Assembly (NCBI GenBank): GCA_036244855.1
Contig: BQKZ01004591.1
Coordinates: 26,262 to 40,100 of the forward strand
Direction of reading: 5' to 3'
DNA: 13,839 nucleotides
Source of the DNA: Temnopleurus reevesii
Lineage: Eukaryota > Echinodermata > Echinoidea > Temnopleuroida > Temnopleuridae
Part shown: positions 6,501 through 12,859 of the stretch, in pieces
Layout: each line of letters opens with the position of its first letter
Position numbering within the stretch: the stretch's first letter is position 1
Program-made: the position numbers and the translations under genes
Notes under the pieces: generated by a model
The model's database searches: none
What the model was told of the DNA's origin: nothing
The model's input: the letters and a program-made list of their open reading frames with translations, nothing else

Positions 6501-7371
6501 AAATAGTCCTGGACCGTGTTTCACCAAATCGTTCTTAAAGCTACGCACGACTTTAAGAGAGACTGGTGTATCTTAATGAGTCTAATACGCATAAGATTCT
6601 TGATCATTCAGCACAAGAACTGATACCAGTCCTGTGTAAAGTCATTCCTAAAGTCTTTCGTAACTTGGTGAAACACCGCCCAGTACTGTTGAAACTCAAA
6701 CTGAATTCAGACCTGGGCGGTGATTCACCAAGATACAAAAGACTTTAAGAACGACTTAATGCACAACTGGTATCAGTTCTTGTGCGTAATTATCGATAAT
6801 CTCATGCATATTACACTCGTTAACATACTCCATTCTTTCTTAAAGTGTGATGTTGAATTAATTTCAATACATGGTTATAGTCTTCTGAGCATAGCCAGTC
6901 AGATGCTGTTTCTCCTTTATTTTTCTTTCTCTTAATAGAGTTATGATACACACTTTCCAGATGAAGAATATTGTTTTTTATATAACACAAGGTGCTTATC
7001 TCCTATGCATTCATGCATGTTAGATTAATTACATGTAGCCAAACTAAAAAAAAAACCTGAATGTTTCTTATTGCGCCAATGAAATTAAATATTCATGATA
7101 TGTCCGTTACACCTTTCCATCTCATTGTTACCCACCTGCAGATACCCTACCTGCTTCAAACGTCAACATTCACAGCAGTTACCATGACAACGAAGAGATT
7201 GAAGCTTTGATGGAGGGTAACGGCGCCCTCATGTGGTCCGTTGTAATCTGCATGGCTGTCATGCTGGTAGTCGTCATCTCTCTTTCTGGACTGCTATGTT
7301 ATATTATTCCACGTATCAGTATGAAGCCTCATCGTCGTAGCAAGATTGATGAAGTACCTATACTCCATTGA
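308..7371 (+). CDS. HYR-repeat / EGF / transmembrane protein, 3' part of a seven-exon-plus gene
   Basis: The join is 308-559, 1092-1346, 1864-2112, 2781-3293, 3885-4013, 5740-5844 and 7142-7371. All six introns begin GT, end AG and are phase 1, and the spliced frame is open for 577 residues to the TGA at 7369-7371. Domain order is five HYR domains (residues about 1-423), a four-cysteine EGF-like half module (429-449), an RRRR site (455-458), a complete EGF domain (469-499), a stalk, a transmembrane helix (about 531-557) and a 20-residue tail. HYR domains are immunoglobulin-like folds known from hyalin and other extracellular adhesion or complement-type proteins, so a cell-surface adhesion or matrix-binding role is inferred. 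The 5' end is missing: there is no start codon or signal peptide, and exon 1 opens with a split codon. I do not recognise a named gene. One N-glycosylation sequon (NIS) is seen at 2903-2911. Confidence 0.88.
560..1091 (+). other. Intron 1, with a possible relic HYR exon
   Basis: A phase 1 intron of 532 bp. Most of it is AT-rich with no recognisable element. At 971-1021 the translation reads GTCVTYTAKD and then PTNPGTS. This resembles the VTYTATD...GN region of the adjacent HYR exons, and GTCACATACACTGC is shared exactly with exon 2. No intact domain, acceptor or matching frame surrounds it. Confidence 0.6.
903..1030 (+). pseudogene. Possible degenerate HYR exon
   Basis: The end of a HYR-like block is visible (VTYTAKD in the frame beginning at 971), preceded by weaker similarity to the FQSG...G part. 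In-frame stops (for example TGA at 932-934), the absence of the SNCP start and the lack of a donor make it non-functional. The extent is approximate and chance similarity is not excluded. Confidence 0.35.
1092..1346 (+). CDS. Exon 2: HYR domain 2
   Basis: A 255-bp phase 1-1 exon encoding residues 85-169. The acceptor is TCCTCGATAG ending at 1091, and the donor is a consensus GCTG|GTAAGT at 1347. The domain repeats the whole HYR pattern, with cysteines in SNCPSS and GQCTF and the block from TAVGGNSA through FPVGATTVTYTA almost identical to exon 1. This near-identity points to a recent exon duplication or to gene conversion between neighbouring HYR exons. An exon that encodes one full domain and is symmetric in phase can be duplicated or skipped without breaking the frame. 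Confidence 0.92.
1347..1863 (+). other. Intron 2
   Basis: A phase 1 intron of 517 bp between HYR exons. I see no exon, clear transposon termini or tandem array. The only small structure is a separated 9-base inverted match, AACGTTAGC at 1422-1430 and GCTAACGTT at 1511-1519. Confidence 0.7.
1864..2112 (+). CDS. Exon 3: HYR domain 3
   Basis: A 249-bp phase 1-1 exon encoding residues 170-252. The acceptor is a T-rich tract ending TTCCTTCAG at 1863, and the donor is ACTG|GTTAGT at 2113. The domain begins GTDATRPTFLNCP and ends ETCSFTVTVT, giving the usual cysteine pair. The core runs VTWTVP, a DNSG turn, FNVGAT and VTYTATDPSGN. It is clearly more divergent from exons 1 and 2 than those are from each other, so it was not part of the most recent duplication. 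Confidence 0.92.
2113..2780 (+). other. Intron 3
   Basis: A phase 1 intron of 668 bp. It holds a foldback element at 2157-2338. From 2339 to 2780 it is AT-rich, and I see nothing recognisable in it. Confidence 0.75.
2157..2338. mobile_element. Foldback MITE, about 180 bp
   Basis: The left arm (2159 to about 2200, with CACACCAAACACGGCACGGC) is repeated in inverse orientation in the right arm (about 2296-2336, GCCGTGCAGTGTTTGGTGTG). About 35 of 39 bases match. TA dinucleotides flank both ends (2157-2158 and 2337-2338), which suggests a TA target duplication of the Tc1/mariner type. There is no coding capacity. It is much more GC-rich than the surrounding intron. Confidence 0.8.
2781..3293 (+). 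CDS. Exon 4: HYR domains 4 and 5 in one exon
   Basis: A 513-bp phase 1-1 exon encoding residues 253-423, about twice the length of the other HYR exons. The acceptor is ATAATTCAG at 2780, and the donor is ATGG|GTGAGT at 3294. The first domain runs from PPVLFNCP to ASCSFNVVVE, and the second from VVTFCP to AQCTFSFEVM. The second is the more divergent: it has VNFEPP where the others have VTWTxP, and FDIGSN where the others have FPVGAT. The only N-glycosylation sequon in the visible protein, NIS at 2903-2911, lies in the first domain. Codons between about 2930 and 3130 end in C or G much more often than in exons 1-3. Confidence 0.92.
3294..3884 (+). other. Intron 4
   Basis: A phase 1 intron of 591 bp. 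Most of it is AT-rich with no clear element. Its last part contains a tandem copy of the exon 5 acceptor region (3719-3829), described separately. Confidence 0.75.
3719..3829 (+). pseudogene. Truncated tandem copy of exon 5 acceptor and first half
   Basis: TCAATTC followed by GTTATGACTT begins at 3719 and again at 3830. Both copies go on through a T-rich tract and AG to GGTGCAA..TG then TGTTC.AGCAACCC.TGT. The period is 111-114 bp. In frame, the first copy reads GASLCSSNPCDPNEQYFC and then reaches TGA. Its third EGF cysteine is Tyr, and its acceptor AG sits so that a phase 1 entry hits a TAG within a few codons. It is therefore a broken exon copy. Alternative use as a poison exon is possible, since GTATGT at 3825 could act as a donor. 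Confidence 0.75.
3885..4013 (+). CDS. Exon 5: half EGF-like module with polybasic RRRR site
   Basis: A 129-bp phase 1-1 exon encoding residues 424-466. The acceptor is TTAATTTTTCAG at 3884, and the donor is ACTG|GTAAGA at 4014. It has four cysteines (C429, C434, C440, C449) in the spacing of the first four of an EGF domain (NPCSSNPC, then NEQC, then FLC). The CxC...C second half is missing. In its place come NTNN and four arginines (455-458) followed by EAE, which fits the furin rule RX(K/R)R. A proprotein convertase could cut here in the secretory pathway and leave the HYR part separate from the EGF-membrane stub; this is an inference from the motif. The exon could also be a diverged EGF that now serves as a linker. 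Confidence 0.88.
4385..4556. mobile_element. 172-bp MITE with 6-bp target duplication ACCTAG
   Basis: The left end GGGTGTTGTTCAAAA pairs with the right end TTTTAAACAACACCC as terminal inverted repeats with one mismatch. The element is bracketed by an exact ACCTAG at 4379-4384 and 4557-4562, as expected of a target-site duplication. The interior has repeated CAACTGCAA-like motifs. The right half recurs at about 13365-13434. Confidence 0.8.
4712..4780. mobile_element. Very short (69 bp) inverted-repeat element
   Basis: CAGTCAAACC begins the left arm and GGTTTGACTG ends the right arm. The arms match at about 23 of 25 bases (the right arm carries TGGCCAAGATAGACCGGT). TA follows the right end. 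CAGT termini with TA flanks resemble pogo/Tc1-type MITEs, but the left TA is not visible (TG is present). Confidence 0.65.
4790..4957. mobile_element. MITE with ATAGCTGCCAAC termini
   Basis: ATAGCTGCCAAC at 4790 is mirrored by GTTGGCAGCTAT ending at about 4956, giving 12-base perfect terminal inverted repeats. TACATG-like sequence lies outside both ends. The interior contains an internal direct repeat, AAGATTACTAATT, at about 4843 and 4897. It abuts the preceding 69-bp element. Confidence 0.65.
5740..5844 (+). CDS. Exon 6: complete EGF-like domain
   Basis: A 105-bp phase 1-1 exon encoding residues 467-501. The acceptor is a long T tract ending CTGCTTTAG at 5739, and the donor is ATTA|GTAAGT at 5845. 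It carries all six EGF cysteines (C469, C471, C477, C488, C490, C499) with the signatures CENGGLC, CECPLGYEG and a final C. No calcium-binding DxDE type start is visible, so a non-calcium EGF is more likely. Its last bases and donor are strikingly similar to a repeated unit further into the following intron, at 6078-6500. Confidence 0.93.
5831..6510. repeat. Degenerate tandem array, about 86-bp unit, overlapping the exon 6 donor
   Basis: The marker GATGAAAATACAG or a close variant recurs at 6048, 6138, 6224, 6308, 6394 and 6496, with spacings of 90, 86, 84, 86 and 102. Each unit also has a CTATCAAAACT block followed by TGCGAGATTAGTGAGTCTC. The unit at 6252-6300 (ACTCTGCCAG, then GTTAGTGAGTCTCTTT) matches the end of exon 6 and its donor at 5831-5882 (ACTCTGCCAG, then ATTAGTAAGTCTCTTT) at about nine bases in ten. 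The first unit therefore includes real coding sequence and a real splice site. Confidence 0.85.
5882..6037. mobile_element. 156-bp TA-flanked MITE inside array unit 1
   Basis: CAGTGAAAACTC at 5882 is mirrored by GAGTTTCCACTG ending at 6037, with TA on both sides (5880-5881 and 6038-6039). Removing the element and one TA restores an array unit reading ATAAGTAGTGTTAAAGATG, which matches the other units. Termini of this kind are known from pogo/Tc1-type miniature elements in animals. Confidence 0.8.
6507..6681 (-). mobile_element. MITE family copy A (reverse orientation)
   Basis: The left end GGACCGTGTTTCACCAAATC and the right end GGTGAAACACCGCCC are inverted repeats. The body (CTTAAAG...CGACTTTAAGA, ATACGCATAAGATTCTTGA, AGCACAAGAACTGATACCAG) matches the copy at 10025-10190 in the opposite direction. 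It interrupts an array unit: GATGAAAATA lies before it, and GTACTGTTGAAACTCAAACT lies after it. Confidence 0.75.
6714..6850 (+). mobile_element. MITE family copy B, truncated at the 3' end
   Basis: It begins GGGCGGTGATTCACCAAG and follows the family through AAAGACTTTAAGAACGACTT, AACTGGTATCAGTTCTTGTG and ATTACACTCGTTAACATACT. It is lost before the right terminal repeat, near TTCTTAAAGTG. It lies about 30 bp from copy A in the opposite orientation, so the two can pair. Confidence 0.7.
7142..7371 (+). CDS. Exon 7: terminal exon with stalk, transmembrane helix and short tail
   Basis: The acceptor is TACCCACCTGCAG at 7141. The split codon A|AT joins exon 6 and gives Asn502. The exon then encodes an acidic stalk (residues 503-530, with DNEEIEALMEG), a hydrophobic helix (about 531-557, rich in V, L, I and M) and a cytoplasmic tail of 20 residues starting PRISMKPHRRSK and ending VPILH before TGA. 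The basic residues just after the helix fit a stop-transfer signal and type I topology. No kinase, ITAM or PDZ-type motif is evident in the tail, so direct enzymatic signalling is unlikely. Confidence 0.92.
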
Positions 7372-7729
7372 TAGTAACAATTCCCACTAGATTCCCCCTA
7401 TTAATCTTCATACAGTCAGCTTGAAGTTACCCTCAAGATAAATGAGATATTCAGTTCAGCTTGAACCAGTAATCACTTTCGTAATGTAGTGTAAATGGTT
7501 TTCCAATGTGCATTTGAAATAGACAAATTTATAAAGTGTATTCATCTGATAACAGATAATAGTGTTTCCATTGAGGGATTGTACATCACATGCAGTGGTC
7601 ACTGCTAGGTTAGGCAAGCTAAAATGTTTGTCCAATCTAGCAACACTGGTGCATGTAGTTCACTTTCAGACTATTGTGATGTAGATGTCTGCTGATGGGT
7701 AAATATGTATTTGTCTTTGATAAAGCATG

Positions 7730-7735
7730 AATAAA
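7730..7735 (+). promoter_or_regulatory. Candidate proximal poly(A) signal AATAAA
   Basis: An exact AATAAA about 360 bp after the stop codon. The genomic run ATTAAAAAAAAG begins 10 bases later, so it could be a real early cleavage site or only a place where oligo-dT would prime. A third AATAAA lies at 8379-8384. Confidence 0.4.
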
Positions 7736-7811
7736 TTTGACTACATTAAAAAAAAGTCGTCAATAAGTCCTACTAGGAACTATGCAAAGCATGATGTAGG
7801 TATCATTTAAG

Positions 7812-7891
7812 TTAGCCCATTGACTGCTGAGGTCTGCACCTCCAATAGACTTTGTGAAGGGAGCCACCCAGTTCCAGTATTCAATGGGTTA
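7812..7891. repeat. 80-bp inverted repeat in the 3' UTR
   Basis: GTTAGCCCATTGACTGCTG at 7812-7830 is inverted in CAGTATTCAATGGGTTAAC at 7873-7891, with 16 of 19 bases matching. A TTAR motif at each end suggests a tiny MITE, but no target duplication is clear. Confidence 0.6.
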
Positions 7892-8114
7892 ACTGTGTAA
7901 CAGATCATATAATTGTTGAAAGTTCTTAAAGCAAAATATGTTAACTCTTGTTAGTTGAATAGAGATCTGTGCTTACAATAGATTCTATTTAGGGAAGAGT
8001 TGGCTGTATAAATATCTCCATATATTAAAGACTGGATCTGCCTACATGTATTTGTGCAGCTGCAGAGATGCAAACCTCATTGGCATTGTTCCAACTCGCA
8101 AATAGTAATATGCA

Positions 8115-8235
8115 GTACTTAAATAACGTACTTAAACAGTACTTAAATGACGTACATAACGTACTTAAACAGTATTTTAGGAACATGACGTTCCTAAACA
8201 GTACTTAAGTAATGTTAAATAATGTACTTCAAGAG
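8115..8235. repeat. Cluster of ACTTAAA / GTACTTAA repeats
   Basis: ACTTAAA or ACTTAAG recurs at about 8117, 8130, 8141, 8163 and 8203, interleaved with CAGTA, ACGTAC and the palindrome GGAACATGACGTTCC. The cluster lies between an 11-base inverted pair, TTGTTCCAACT (8086-8096) and AGTTGGAACAA (8314-8324). It may be the core of a degraded inverted-repeat element of about 240-270 bp. Confidence 0.55.
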
Positions 8236-8521
8236 TATTCTTACCCTGGCTTTAGCCAATGTTACTCTATGATATAATGAGAATATTCCAAGATGTTAAG
8301 TTGGCATCTGTGTAGTTGGAACAAACCTGCAGTAGGCAATCTGCATTACTCTCTTTATCTAATATGAGATATTCCCCAAATAAAGCTCTATGCAAGTTAT
8401 TAACACAAGTTTAATATTGAATTTTACGTTTTCTGGGGGAATGCTATGTGATTTATTTTTGTTCAAAGTGCCTTGATGTTCAAAAGATTGTTTTTAATAC
8501 TGCTGAATTGTGCTAAATATT

Positions 8522-8529
8522 TGTAAATA
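8522..8529 (+). promoter_or_regulatory. Pumilio response element candidate 1
   Basis: An exact TGTAAATA, matching UGUANAUA, the known binding site of PUF-family repressors, inside the inferred 3' UTR on the sense strand. The site is short and could arise by chance in AT-rich DNA. Confidence 0.35.
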
Positions 8530-8828
8530 TGTAATTCCTTTGTATTTCTATATAATACATGATTAGCCCTTCTACGTTTATATCCATATGGATATGTAGA
8601 GCTATTATTTACTATGTTTCATACATGAAACTATTTAATATTTCTAATATAATTTCTTTGAAACAAAATGTCTTTCACTTTTGTTGAAATCTGGCTAAGC
8701 TTTTCTAGATTAGAACTGATACTCTGTTATAAACTCTCAATGTTGGCTGATAAACACTTGTAGATTTCTGTCTTTATTGATTTTTTTTCTGTTCTTATCC
8801 AGTTTTGAATCTAAGATTACATGCTTAC

Positions 8829-8836
8829 TGTATATA
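8829..8836 (+). promoter_or_regulatory. Pumilio response element candidate 2
   Basis: An exact TGTATATA, again matching UGUANAUA, about 300 bp after the first candidate. It would only be used if transcripts extend past the 7730 and 8379 poly(A) signals. Confidence 0.35.
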
Positions 8837-9081
8837 AGCACTTCATGTGTCATCAAAAACCATGATATGTAAGACTAAATTTCAAACTGATTTTCCAAAA
8901 CTGCATTTAAAAATGCAAGTATTTAATCATCTTTTATACAATTCATATTTTTATATTGAATTACTTGAATTCTGAATGTTTTTAGTTTCATTTTGATATC
9001 CAATCCTGATGTTGATTGTGAAGCTTGAGTTAGTATTTGAGTAGATTGAGTTTTGAAAGTATCTCACCTCATGATATCAAA

Positions 9082-9087
9082 AATAAA
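9082..9087 (+). promoter_or_regulatory. Candidate distal poly(A) signal AATAAA
   Basis: An exact AATAAA. A TGTATTTGTG and TGTGTGTAG stretch follows at 9112-9138, matching the usual GU-rich downstream element. It lies just before the satellite block begins, which supports it as the natural transcript end. Confidence 0.5.
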
Positions 9088-9276
9088 AATTACATCTAAT
9101 TACAAATGACATGTATTTGTGACTATCATTGTGTGTAGTTCACTGCATGAGGGTATGGAGATGATGTTCACAATGGTTATTGTGATGGTGATAATAATGA
9201 TAGCGATGATCATGGTGGTGGTGGCTGTGGGGGCAATGATTGCAATGGTGATGTTGACGATGGCTATGATGACCAG

Positions 9277-10023
9277 GGGCGGTATTCTGGTGGGTGTCTT
9301 ATCTCAAAATATTATCTTATCTATAAATTGCTATTCTGGAAGCTGTCTTATCTCGGTGTCCTAACTTTTGTCTTATCTTTTGTCTTATCTCCCCTGCTAC
9401 GCGCCATAAAATAGCAGCACGCAACGTATTGCGCGCATGAGATAAGATAAATTGGTATTCTGAAAAGTGTCTTGTCTTTTGTCTCATCTTTTCTAACGTA
9501 TTACTTTGCATAGAGATTTAGGACACTTCCTAGCTGTCTTATCTCCACCATGGCGGCAAATTTTCCTGCAGTAAATGTTATTTAGGAATAGATCATGTTA
9601 AGAAATGAATGTCTGATTATGAAAGACCAATGCAGAATTTAAAATATTCTTTTGTTTGAATTTTTATGAATTTTGTTTACCTGCGCTTTGATGCAACAGG
9701 ATGAATTTCTTGAACATATGCTCAAAACAAACACGTGATAATTAGGACAATTAATTTGTTAGCGGGCAGTATGCAAAGTATTTCAGTGTATTGAAACTGG
9801 TGCGCAGGGGCTTCAGCTAAGGTTTTTATTGGTCAATAAACTTGAGAGAGGAATGGAATATTGATTTCAATTGGTTGTCTGAGATTAGATAGGCGGGTCC
9901 TAAGAGAGAAAAAAAAAGAGTTTTCAGAATACCGATTTAAGACTGTCTTAGCACTGTCTTATCTTATGGAGATAAGACAAGAGATAAGACACCGAGATAA
10001 GACAGCTACCAGAATACCGTCCC
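9277..10023. mobile_element. About 750-bp foldback element with GTCTTATCT subterminal repeats
   Basis: The left end GGGCGGTATTCTGG (9277-9290) is inverted at the right end CCAGAATACCGTCCC (10009-10023). Near the left end GTCTTATCT or TGTCTTATCT occurs many times, and its complement AGATAAGAC is repeated near the right end (9970-10003). Further inverted matches to the terminal motif are at 9332-9361 and 9452-9480, so the arms are internally repetitive. The middle (9500-9900) has no transposase frame. It is non-autonomous. Confidence 0.75.
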
Positions 10024-10024
10024 A

Positions 10025-10190
10025 GGGCTGTGTTTCACCAAGTTACGAAAGACTTGAAGAACGACTTTAAGCACGACTGGTACCCGTTGTTGTGCTGAAT
10101 GTTCGAGAATCTTACGAGTATTACACTCTATAACGTACTCCAGTCTTTAAGTCGTGTGCGACTTTAAGAATGATTTGTGAAACGCCGCCC
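10025..10190 (+). mobile_element. MITE family copy C, complete, 166 bp
   Basis: The left end GGGCTGTGTTTCACCAAG is inverted at the right end GTGAAACGCCGCCC. The body is CGAAAGACTTGAAGAACGAC, AAGCACGACTGGTACC, TATTACACTCTATAACGTAC, with an inner hairpin TTAAGTCG / CGACTTTAA at about 10147-10168. It is the best-preserved of three family members in the window and abuts the preceding foldback element. Confidence 0.75.
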
Positions 10191-12010
10191 TGCATTTGTA
10201 ACCATTATTGAATAAAATGAATTACAGGAGGGAATGTAAGTGTTGAATGTAGCATGAAGGTGGTGTTGGCAATGTTGGGATCGTGATGATGGAATGCTGA
10301 TTGTGGTGGTGGTGGTGACGGTGATGTTGATAATGATAGCGATGGTGGTGGTGTTGATGGTGATGTTGATAATGATAGCGATGGTGGTGGTGGTGGTGTT
10401 GATGGTGATGTTGATAATGATAGCAATGGTGGTAGTGGTGGTGTTGATGGTGATGTTGATAATGATAGCAATGGTGGTGGTGGTGATAATGATAGCGATG
10501 TTGGTGGTGGTGATGGTGATGTTGATAATGATAGCGATGGTGGTGGTGGTCATGGTGATATGGATGGGGATGTTGATAATGATAGCGATGGTGGGGATGA
10601 TGGTGATGGTTATAGCGATGGGGATGGTGAATGGTGTTGATGATGATGTTGATAATGATAGCGCTGGTGTTGGTGGTCGTGGTGATAGTTATATAAATTG
10701 TGATGTGGATGATAGTGGTGATGTTTATAATGATAGCAATGGTGATAGTAATTGTGGTGATGATGATGATGATTTTGATAATGATAGCGATGATGATGGC
10801 GGTGGTGGGTGTGGGGGCAATGATGGTGATGGTGATGTTGATTAGGATGATGACGTTGATGGCCATGACCTACATTTGTAACCATCATTGGATAAAATGA
10901 ACCACAAGAGGAAATGGAAGTTTTGAATGTACAAACAATGTAGCAGGATGATGGTGTTGACAATTATGTTGGGATGGTGGTGATCATATTAATGATCAGG
11001 TAATTATGATCGTGGTGGTGTGGATGCGGATGGCAATGGTGGTGTTGATGATAGCGATTGTGATGGTCATGATGATAGCAGTGATATTGAGGATGATGTT
11101 GTTCACAATAGAATGATGTTGGTGATGATGGAAATGGTTTACTGATAATGATGTCCTTCGTTGTTGATGATTATGATGGTAGCGATTGTGTCTATTATGG
11201 GTATGATATTGAAAATTGATAATGATGGCCATGATGATCTGTACTTGTAACCATCATTGAATAAATTGAAGAAAATGAAATCTGAGGGAATGTAAATCTG
11301 CAATGTAGCAGGATGATGATATACCGGTATACAATTATGTTGGGATTGTGGTGATGTTGATGCAGATGGTTATGTTGGTGTTGATGATAGCGATGGTGAT
11401 GATGATGATGGTGGTGATGTTGAGGATGATGATGTTGGTGATGATGTTGAGGATGATGATGTTGGTGATGATGTTGAGGATGATGATGTTGGTGACGATG
11501 TTGATGATGATGATGATGATGATGATGTTGATGCAGATGGTTATGTTGGTGTTGATGATAGCAATGGTGATGATGATGGTGGTGATGGTGGTGATGTTGA
11601 GGATGATGATGTTGGTGGTGATGGAAATGGTTTAATGATAATGATGTCCTTTGATCTTGATGATTGTGATGGTAGTGGTTGTTTCTATTATTAAGGCTAT
11701 GATATTGAAAATTGATGATGATGATGGCTATGATGACCTGTATCTGTGACCATCTTTGAAGGGAATGGAAGTGTTGAATGTGGCATGATAATGGTGTTCA
11801 CAATCTTGGGATCGTGATGATTATATCACAATTTATATCAATGATTATATCAACGATTATATCAACGATTATAGGTGATGATGATAATGGAATACTGATT
11901 GTGGTAGTGATTGTGATTATAATTGTAGTATGGATGGTAATGGTGATGATAATGATAGTGATGGTGAGATGATAATGATAGCAATGGTGATGAAGATCGC
12001 TATGATGATA

Positions 12011-12859
12011 GTGCTGAATTGACAACGACAATATACTAGTAGCCAAATAATATAAATGGAAACTGAAACATTCTTTTTCATAATTATATTACATCATATT
12101 ATATTTTAACAAAAATATTAAAATATATCCAAAAATAGAAACTATTAAGAGCATAAAATACAAAGACTAGTAATGCTAAAATGTCAAACTTGATCATGTA
12201 TCAATTTTCGAAGGACCTTGGCTTTCTACAAAAAAATAACTCACAATTCCTATTTCTAAAAATCTCTACAGTAACAAAAATACGATTATACAATATAAAT
12301 GGTAGTGATTTTGTGCCGAATTTCCTTCTTTCTGCTCATGCCTCTGGCAGTCTGTCACACAGCGCCCGGAATAAAATATCATACAGTACTGATAATCAAT
12401 TTCTTATAATCATATTAAGTCATTAGTCAATAATAATAACTGCTTATGAAGCAAATACTCTTAGGGGTGATTGATTACGCATTGATTGATAGAAATATTA
12501 AGACAAATAGGTGTTTCATACAGTACTGATGATCCATTTGTTATATTCATAAGGAACGAGTAGATAATAAGGCTAAGATTCTCCATGGTAACTACACATT
12601 GTACAATTGATACACATAAACTATGATTAAAATAATCAAACAAGGTAATTCATTAAAGTTAGTCTGCGAGCACAGATCATTGGCTTCTGTGTCCAAATTT
12701 GCACAGTGCATAATACAGAGTATGCGGTCAGAGACTGCATGAAAATACTTGTCTACATGTAGTTATCATCCTTTAGTCTTTTGACACAACCAGTGGGTAT
12801 CTACCCTACATGCAGATTACATGAAAGTTTGGGGATAAAGTTTCAAATTAGGGTCTGCG
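12011..12859. other. AT-rich intergenic sequence
   Basis: No supportable gene on either strand. The only structure noted is a diverged direct repeat of about 38 bp, CATACAGTACTGATAATC at 12380 and CATACAGTACTGATGATC at 12517, 137 bp apart. Confidence 0.6.

Larger units (their letters stand above)
5845..7141 (+). other. Intron 6
   Basis: A phase 1 intron of 1297 bp. In order it contains the first unit of an exon-junction-derived array split by a TA-flanked MITE, five or more further array units, and an inverted pair of related MITEs (6507-6681 and 6714 to about 6850). The last segment (about 6850-7141) is AT-rich and holds nothing recognisable. Confidence 0.75.
7372..9105 (+). other. Probable 3' UTR
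   Basis: This AT-rich stretch follows the stop codon. It has no open reading frame of note and is transcribed on the plus strand by inference. Candidate poly(A) signals are AATAAA at 7730-7735, 8379-8384 and 9082-9087. The last is followed within about 30-50 bases by GT-rich sequence (9112-9140), which makes it the best end. The first is followed by a genomic A-run, so cDNA ends there could be internal priming. Inside lie a small inverted repeat (7812-7891), a cluster of short repeats (8115-8235), two Pumilio-type sites and small perfect hairpins at 8581-8594, 8616-8631 and 8902-8917. Confidence 0.55.
9111..12010. repeat. GAT/GGT-rich satellite with higher-order units
   Basis: The plus strand is very poor in C and built from GAT, GGT and GTT steps. 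A less simple anchor block (TTTGTAACCATCATTG, then GAATG.AAGT, TGTAGCA and TTGGGAT) recurs at about 9115, 10193, 10870, 11241 and 11740, so units are roughly 370-680 bp. Between anchors there are 39-45 bp subunits with TTGATAATGATAGC (10327, 10366, 10411, 10456, 10522), a 171-bp direct duplication (11353 and 11524) and 27-bp units (11420, 11447, 11474). Near 11821-11873 there is a local GATTATATCAAC repeat. Long frames here are Met/Val- or His/Thr-rich simple-repeat artefacts, so I call no gene. Confidence 0.88.

Noticed and set aside
6566..6748. 60-residue plus-strand frame in intron 6
   Set aside because: It spans MITE copies A and B and has no coding support.
8581..8594. TATCCATATGGATA palindrome as an SRF (CArG) site
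   Set aside because: The CC...GG core holds only four A/T bases instead of six, so it does not fit the CArG consensus.
9119..9364. Small plus-strand frame with Met/Val/Ile-rich hydrophobic stretch
   Set aside because: It is made of satellite sequence running into the foldback element and is not a plausible membrane protein.
9500..9900. Possible transposase remnant inside the foldback element
   Set aside because: I found no frame with recognisable transposase motifs on either strand.
10294..10845. Plus-strand frame rich in Met, Val and Asp-Gly
   Set aside because: Same satellite. There are no domains, no splice signals and no codon pattern different from the other open frames.
10222..10866. 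Long minus-strand frame rich in His, Tyr, Ile and Thr
   Set aside because: It lies wholly in the GAT/GGT satellite. Units are multiples of three, so several frames are open on both strands, and the composition is that of a simple repeat.
12181..12426. 81-residue plus-strand frame downstream of the satellite
   Set aside because: AT-rich, no recognisable domain, no splice or promoter context. The length is expected by chance.
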